This document shows, piece after piece, positions 58,301 through 64,000 of a DNA stretch of 64,000 bases. The notes below the pieces were generated by a model. The model ran no database searches, had not been told where the DNA came from, and worked only from the letters and a program-made list of their open reading frames with translations. How positions within the stretch are numbered: the stretch's first letter is position 1; every line of letters starts with the position of its first letter. A program made the position numbers and the translations under genes. This stretch comes from Haliclona indistincta (taxonomy: Eukaryota > Porifera > Demospongiae > Haplosclerida > Chalinidae), in NCBI GenBank assembly GCA_964017065.1, contig OZ024792.1:6071754-6135753 (forward strand). The letters run 5' to 3'.

Positions 58301-61300
58301 GGCTCAATGGAGACTGTTGTAACACTTGTATCTTGAAAAAAAAATTAATAGATAAATTTTAGAGTAGACTGATGAGACGTACCTAGTACAGTGACAGTAA
58401 TTTTTTTCATCGTAGGACTATTTGCGTGCAACTTCATTGGGTTAACTGAACATATGAACTCAGTTCCATTCAATGTGTTATTCACTGACTGCAGTGTGAG
58501 AGTGTTTGTTGTTGAAACAGGGACAGCAGCTGCACTACTAGTCCACATTATGGCACTAGAGTCATCAAGACCTGGTACAGTGCAATTAATGTTGTAAGTT
58601 GTTCCAACAGTTAGATCTGTGTGTTCTCCTGATATGCTGATATCTGTGCATAACAATGATTTTAAATTATTGGTGATGTATATATTAATTTTTACCTAGC
58701 ACACTCAATGTGACACAGTCCATCTTATTTGAGTCACCAGATCCAATCACTGCAGCAACACAACAGTAGCTGCCACTGTCTGTGAATTCATTACTGTCAA
58801 TTGTCAATACACTAGTGAACATTGATGATGGCTCTCCACTCATTCCACTTGGATTAGCTTGTAGCATTGTAGATTGAGAGCCATTGTGTGTCCATGTGAC
58901 ATTCAGTGCACTGTAATCAGGTCCAATGGTATTGTTGAGAGTGATTGTACAACTGATGATAATGTTGTTAGTTCCTTTGAGAGCAGATATGCTGTCTTCA
59001 CTTATAGTGACAGTAGAAACAGTAGTACCTGAGGTAAATACTGATCAAAGGCTCAATTAATTACTGATGTTACATACCTTTAACAGTGACAGTGATATTC
59101 TTTTTACCAGGAGAGTACAGTTGAGATGAGTTTACCAAACATGTGAACACTCTTCCATTGTGAGTATAGTTGACTGCTTCTAGAGTCAGAACATGTGAGT
59201 TGCTCACTACTGATCCATTCTGATACAACCATTTGATAGTAGGAGCTGACAGATCAGCTATACTACAGGTGATCATTGCAGTACTGCCGAGAGTAAGGCT
59301 TTGGAAGGGACCACTAACATTAATACCTATTCAACGAAAAGTAATACTGAAAATGATCATGACAGCAACATTTAAGCGTTGGTGAACCTTGTACTTGAAG
59401 ATTAAAAAAACCAACTCCTGTACCACTAGTTCCAGTAATAGCAGCATTACAGGTGTACAGTCCTGCACTAGTAGCTGAGATAGTGGCTAGTGTCAGGTTA
59501 CAAGAGAAGGTGTCACTGATCGGTGTGTTCCCATGTGGCTGAGGGCTGGAGCAGTTGTTGATGATAGTGTCAGTGCTGTCTCTCCAGTCAATACTGAGAG
59601 CACTGTAGTCTGGTCCAATGGTGCTACTCAGTGTGACAGTACACTGCAGCTCAACATTCTGGCCACCATCAACAACATATGATGGTGGATTGATAATAGT
59701 GGCTTGAGTAACTGATGTTGCTGCAGAGATGAGTGGCCAATGCTGCATGTAATATCAAATGTCTCTCACCTTGTACAGTAAGTGTGATGGTCTCATTGAT
59801 GGTGTTTATCAGTTGTGGTGAGTTCACTGAGCATGTGATCATTGTTCCATTGATAGTGTAGTTCACTGACTGTAGTATCAGAACACCTGAGCTGTTCAAC
59901 ACTGACCCATCATGAGATAACCATTTGATACTACTGCCCATCAGGTTTGGTACACTACATGATACCTGTATTGTCTTGCCAATTTGTATTTGAGTATAAT
60001 TTCCAGAAATAGTTATTGCATCTGATAAAAGTATTTTTAAATGAGAAAATTACATAAAAGTTGTATGAGTTGCTCACCATCAGTTGTGACCTTTACTTCA
60101 ACACAATTGTTCAGTTTAGTCTGATTCCCTCTAATACTAGCAGTGCAGCAATACTCTCCACTATCATGCTGATTGATATCACTGAGTGTGAGACTACTTG
60201 AGAAAAAACTTAGTACACCAAATGGCTCTGATACTTGAACTCTATCTTGTGATGTGTCAACTGGCTGGTTGTTGTGCTGCCATGATACACTCAGAGCACT
60301 GATATTAGGACCAATAGAACTACTCAGAGTGACAATACAAGTCAGTTGATGAGAATTCGTGCCAACAGGTACTATTAGATTATTCGAAGGGATCATTACC
60401 AAGCTAACATATGAATCTGTAAACAATCAGAAAATAAATAAAAATTAGTTCATTAATTTTCTCTTACTTTTAACAGTAACAGTGATATTTGATTCTCCCG
60501 GAGAATGAGCCTGTGTTGAGTTCACTACACATCTGAATATTCTTCCATCAATGGTGTGGTCACCAAACAGCATCAGTACACCTGAGCTGCTCACTACTGC
60601 TCCATCATGTGATATCCATTTGATATTACTGATCATCAATTCTGGCACACTGCAGGTAACAGTAGATGTGTTACCCAATTGGATTTGTTGATATTGTCCA
60701 GAGGTTACAATTTCTATAGAAAGTTCACTCACATAAAGTAAGCAAAACATGTGAGTTCTCACCAAGAACTTCAACTGATGAACAAACTGATACTGCTTTG
60801 GTACCAATGATACTAGTGTTACAGCAATACTCTTTTTCAGAGAAAGAAGTGTGAGTTGATATTGTTACTGAACTGAGAAACATATTATGCATTTCCAGTT
60901 CAGCTGGAGTTGTACTGGATGTGACAGACATTGCATCTTGTTTCCAGACAACATTCAGAGCACTATGATCAGCACCAATATCATGATTCAGAGTTATAGT
61001 ACAAGTGAATACCACTGGAGATGACCCAACAAGAGCAGTGACACTCCAAGGCTCAATGGAGACTGTTGTCACTCTTGTATCTAAGAGAGTAAGGTGAGAG
61101 TAGAAATATAAAATTAAATTTTGTAGACATACTTTTTACAGTGACAATAATTTTCTTCATGTTAGGACTACCAGAGTACAGCACTGATGAGTTCACTGAA
61201 CATGTGAATTCAGTTCCATTGAGAGTGCTGTCAATAGACCTCAACATGAGAACATCTGATGGTAAGGATGCTCTGCTCCATGTACCACTCCACATCACAG

Positions 61301-62571
61301 CCTCTGGTGGTATTCCTGGCACAGTGCATGTGATACTTTGGGTTCTTCCTACTTGAAGATCAAAGTAATCTCCAGATATTGCTATTTCTAAAAAATTGAT
61401 GCAATGCAATGTAATCATTAGGCAAAAATTTGAAAATGCACATAACTACCTGACACAGTGACTAATATACAATTAGACATATCACTTGCAATCCCAGCTA
61501 GTGAGGCAATGCAGCAGTAGTTACCAGCTTTATCATATTCTGTGATGTTAACTGTCAGTGTACTTGTGAATGAGTCAGTGTGTTCAATGTTTTCTGGTGT
61601 AGGTATAGTATGTGATATTTCAGTTCCGTTCAATTCCCAGAGTACTTGTAGTGCATTGAACAATGATCCAATCGAGTTAGTGGTATTGATTGAACAGTCT
61701 ATTTGAACATTCTTTGTTCCTAACAGAACAAAAAAGTTGTCCATTTCAATTTGAACCTGTTTTATTGCTGTGTCTAATTTAGGAAAGAAAAGAAATTAAT
61801 TAAGCAATGCGAAAAATAAATTACCTTGTACAGTGACAGTTAAAGTCTTTTCAATAGGAGAGTAAAGTTGTGACGAGTTCACAAGACAGGTAAACTTGCT
61901 CTCATCAATAGTGTGGTTTCCTGTAAGCTTCAGAATACCTGAACTAGTCACTATTGATCTTGTCTGGGATAGCCATTTGTAGGTGGTATTTGGTGGAAGC
62001 GGTGCTATCATACAAGTGAGAATAGTTTCATTGCCAATACGAATGTTAGTATATACTCCATTGATAGTGATACCTGTAATAAGGCAGAAAAAAATTAGGA
62101 CTGTTAATAATTCTCACTAACCAGCTGCTGTGATGTTTACTGACTGTACGAACTCTGTCTCTGTCCCATTTGTCTGGCAGCTATACTCTCCTTGGGTACT
62201 CATGTTAACAGTGAGTGGTATTGTACTACTCAATGTTTCATTGATTGTTGTAAACATCACATCAGAGAGAAGCCTGTCATTATGCTTCCACACCAAACAC
62301 ATTGAGCAATCTTGATCACTTGTATGCTTAGCAGTGCAGTTCAGTGATACGGTAGTACCAGACTCAATAGTGATATTGTGTGATGGAGTAATCATCAGTT
62401 CACTGATGGTACCTGAAGAACAGCAACACATCAGATACAGAACAAGTAAAGAAAACACATACAATTCTTGCACACATCAGCATTCAAAGGGTTAGAGGTA
62501 GAATTTGTGTCATCCGTAGCATAACAGCTCACAGCAGCTAGTACAAAGACTAGCAACAGCTGCTGTAGCAT
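52045..62571 (-). CDS. Receptor gene 2: signal peptide, 21 Ig, 8 FN3, TM, ITAM-like tail
   Basis: Near-complete 31-exon gene for a giant single-pass receptor of about 2,900 aa, likely a cell-surface recognition or adhesion protein. Exon 1 (62571-62463) is the signal peptide (MLQQLLLVFVLAAVSCYA). Exon 2 (62412-62122) is the N-terminal Ig. Exons 3-18 (62073-56659) are eight A-B Ig pairs, exons 19-22 (56603-55181) four other Ig, and exons 23-30 (55118-52447) eight FN3. Exon 31 (52397-52045) is the TM plus tail. Every internal exon is a multiple of three and phase 1-1, except exon 18 (56981-56659, 323 nt). Exon 18 has lost 10 bp near 56797 relative to its paralogues and then stops early. Skipping it would restore the frame. 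N-glycosylation sequons are abundant. Confidence 0.85.
52447..55118 (-). other. Eight FN3 exons of receptor gene 2
   Basis: Exons 55118-54774, 54715-54440, 54384-54109, 54061-53783, 53718-53443, 53392-53114, 53059-52784 and 52731-52447, one FN3 each, 276-345 nt. Typical features: a Pro-rich start, (L/F)xWxPP, NGVI(T/I)xY and Y(T/S)C(S)(I/V). Exons 3, 5 and 7 share nearly identical ends (GLLPYTNYSCSITAHTS), which points to recent duplication or conversion among them. The first is the most divergent and is the one most alike between genes 1 and 2. Confidence 0.85.
55181..56603 (-). other. Four non-paired Ig exons of receptor gene 2
   Basis: Exons 56603-56292, 56245-55934, 55884-55573 and 55522-55181. 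Each has a B-strand Cys and an F-strand Cys (e.g. VLTCEV…GLYSCRV; RLNCSV…TYSCTV; LNVTCIS…FICAV; FTVQCR…YNCTV). They differ from the A and B types and match 35628-34217 of gene 1 one to one. Confidence 0.85.
56659..62073 (-). repeat. Array of eight A-B Ig exon pairs
   Basis: Type A exons are about 246-261 nt (one canonical Cys pair, ending NxTVTV(Q/K)(G/S)). Type B exons are 306-339 nt (SSIGPxxSALxxxW, then YCC…C). After the first pair, pairs fall into four subtypes by their opening residues and repeat in the order P-Q-R-S-P-Q-R: P ISG(E/D)(H/Y) + VTTVSIEP, Q SGQYxxI + YV..V...NNL, R ISGNYTQI-like + TQATIINPP, S NVSGPFQ-like + VSTVTI.E. Gene 1 reads S-P-Q-R-S-S-P-Q-R. Confidence 0.8.
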
Positions 62572-63104
62572 TTTGGAAATATCGATTTCTGTCAGCGATT
62601 GTTTGAAGTTGTAAACATCACACTTTTAAGTAATAAGGTGATGTTTATTCACACCCACGCACCATTTTAAACTACTTTGTGTATTTCTGATAATGGAAAA
62701 CAAGTATACAATCCCTTGAGGGTAGTGATAGCTCAAAGAAGTTCTTTTTAAAATAGCAGAGCCTTGAGTATTAGATATCTCTAATGATAATGGTCTTTTA
62801 ATCACTCGTTCAGATGTTTGTATTCTCATAGTTGTGATTAAACAACTTGTTGACAGTAGTTCTAACACAAATTAAAACTAAGTGAGAGTGGGAGATTTGG
62901 TAATGTTCTCCCACGTGATTGTGTGTCTTTCAATTTTCACCAAAATAGGCAATTTCAACACAGAATGATATTATACTCAAAAAGTATCAAACACACACAA
63001 TGCCTAGCAACTACAGACTATACATGAACTCTAGACAATACAGTCTTGTATGCAAGCACCTAACTACATGCTTGATTATATATTTGTAAGTCATTGAAAT
63101 CCAG
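62572..63104. promoter_or_regulatory. Intergenic spacer: gene 2 promoter side, gene 3 3' end
   Basis: Near-identical copy of 51528-52044, with small indels around 62955-62970 and 63075. The close match between copies, in non-coding sequence too, indicates a recent tandem duplication with a period of about 11.06 kb (stops at 52045 and 63105). Confidence 0.45.
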
Positions 63105-64000
63105 TTACTGTGGACGGAATGTGTGAACAGAGTAAGCTGGGTTCTCCTCAAGGGTCACTCCTTTCTTGTTATGGTCTACAATGTCATACTCAGCCTCTGC
63201 TGTTTTCTCAGTATTCACCATTTCATATGTTCCTTCTACTGGTTCAGATTGCTTTTGTAGTTTGCTCTGAGCTTCTGCATTCCCAGACCTCTTCATTATC
63301 AACAAAAACAACAGAAAACTGAGCACAAATGTGCTAACAAAAGTGAGAAAGAATGTAACTACCACTGCTGTGATTAGTTGATGGGATGTAGTAAAGCTGT
63401 TTGCAGCTGTTACATCTTGTGAGGGAGATGGGCATATGCTTGCAGTTGTTGAAACAGCTATAGAGCAAAGATATAATGTAGTTATTATTATAACTTAGGA
63501 ACCTACATTCCTTTTGAGTTTCTACTGTATTCATTGCAGCTGGTCCATCTCCCACTACTGTTGCCGCTCTCACAGAACAGGTGTAGTTGGTGAATGGCTG
63601 CAGTCCTGTGATGGTCAGACTGGTACTGCTGGTTCTGGTGCTGTTGATGATGCTGTCTCCTGAGCTGCAGGTGATGAGATAGCTGATGATGACTCCATTA
63701 CGTTGTGAGGGAAGAGGAGGAGACCAGGAGAGAGTGATGTTGTGAGACATGGATAACAGTATGAAGCTTTGTGGTGGACCGCTAGGAACTGAATTAGTGA
63801 TTGAAAATTATAGTGTTGGGCATATTAAATTTGACTCACCATCTTGTAGAGTGGTCACACTGGTGTTTGCTGCAGGTCCTCCTCCAGCACTGGTGTGAGC
63901 TGTGATGCTACAGGAGTAGTTGGTGTATGGTAGGAGTCCACTCAGTGTGGTTGTAGTCTCCATCACAGTGCGGTTAAACACTTGTCCACTACCAGAACAC
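63105..64000 (-). CDS. Receptor gene 3, 3' end only (runs off window)
   Basis: Third copy of the family, entering from the right edge. Exons: 63840 to beyond 64000 (FN3), 63788-63507 (FN3, GLQPFTNYTCSVRAAT) and 63457-63105 (TM and tail). The tail keeps YEMV, nine residues, YDIV and ENPAYSV. The second motif is thus YDIV where gene 2 has YEII. The membrane-proximal FN3 is one codon shorter than in gene 2 near 63535. All visible exons are in frame. Confidence 0.85.

Overview
The window looks like nuclear DNA from a marine sponge, most likely a demosponge such as Amphimedon. This is an inference. It rests on a spongin-type short-chain collagen relic, AT-rich DNA with many 40-150 bp GT-AG introns, and Ig/FN3 receptors unlike vertebrate families. 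A 200-base N gap marks it as a draft assembly.

Layout. (1) 0-6 kb: a 33-bp tandem repeat, a broken short-chain collagen gene on the minus strand, then mostly non-coding DNA. (2) 6-12.2 kb: two minus-strand receptor genes. The first is a four-exon Ig + FN3 + Pro/Thr stalk + TM protein (9161-5980). The second is a 13-exon Ig + two FN3 + TM receptor (12169-9427) whose tail is built from five duplicated exons carrying ten ITIM-consensus tyrosines. (3) 12.2-22.4 kb: nested mobile DNA, comprising a 2.2-kb foldback element with a CATTA target duplication, a truncated Ty3/gypsy pol, a long-TIR element, MITEs and a 28-bp satellite. (4) 22.5-24.4 kb: an inverted copy of the ITIM receptor with a near-identical ectodomain but a different, ITIM-free tail of 36-bp repeats, plus a frame break just before its TM segment. 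(5) 24.4-31 kb: a LINE scrap, a MITE and a large two-part ORF that looks like an unclassified transposase with a Tudor-like C-terminus. (6) 31-64 kb: three tandem minus-strand genes of one family. Gene 1 (51527-31041) is broken by three insertions and one exon fusion. Gene 2 (62571-52045) is complete apart from one 10-bp deletion. Gene 3 (3' end at 63105) runs off the window.

The tandem family encodes a signal peptide, an N-terminal Ig domain, 8-10 alternating pairs of two Ig types, four further Ig domains, eight FN3 domains, one TM segment and a short tail. The tail has an ITAM-like pair of tyrosines (YEMV...YE(V/I)I) and an NPAY motif. Nearly every ectodomain exon is phase 1-1 and a multiple of three, so domains can be added, lost or skipped without changing frame.

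Taken together, the locus pairs receptors with ITIM arrays, receptors with matching ectodomains but other tails, and long receptors with ITAM-like tails. It is amplified, inverted and partly decayed. This is the layout expected of an immune-type or allorecognition receptor complex, but that role is inferred from structure alone.
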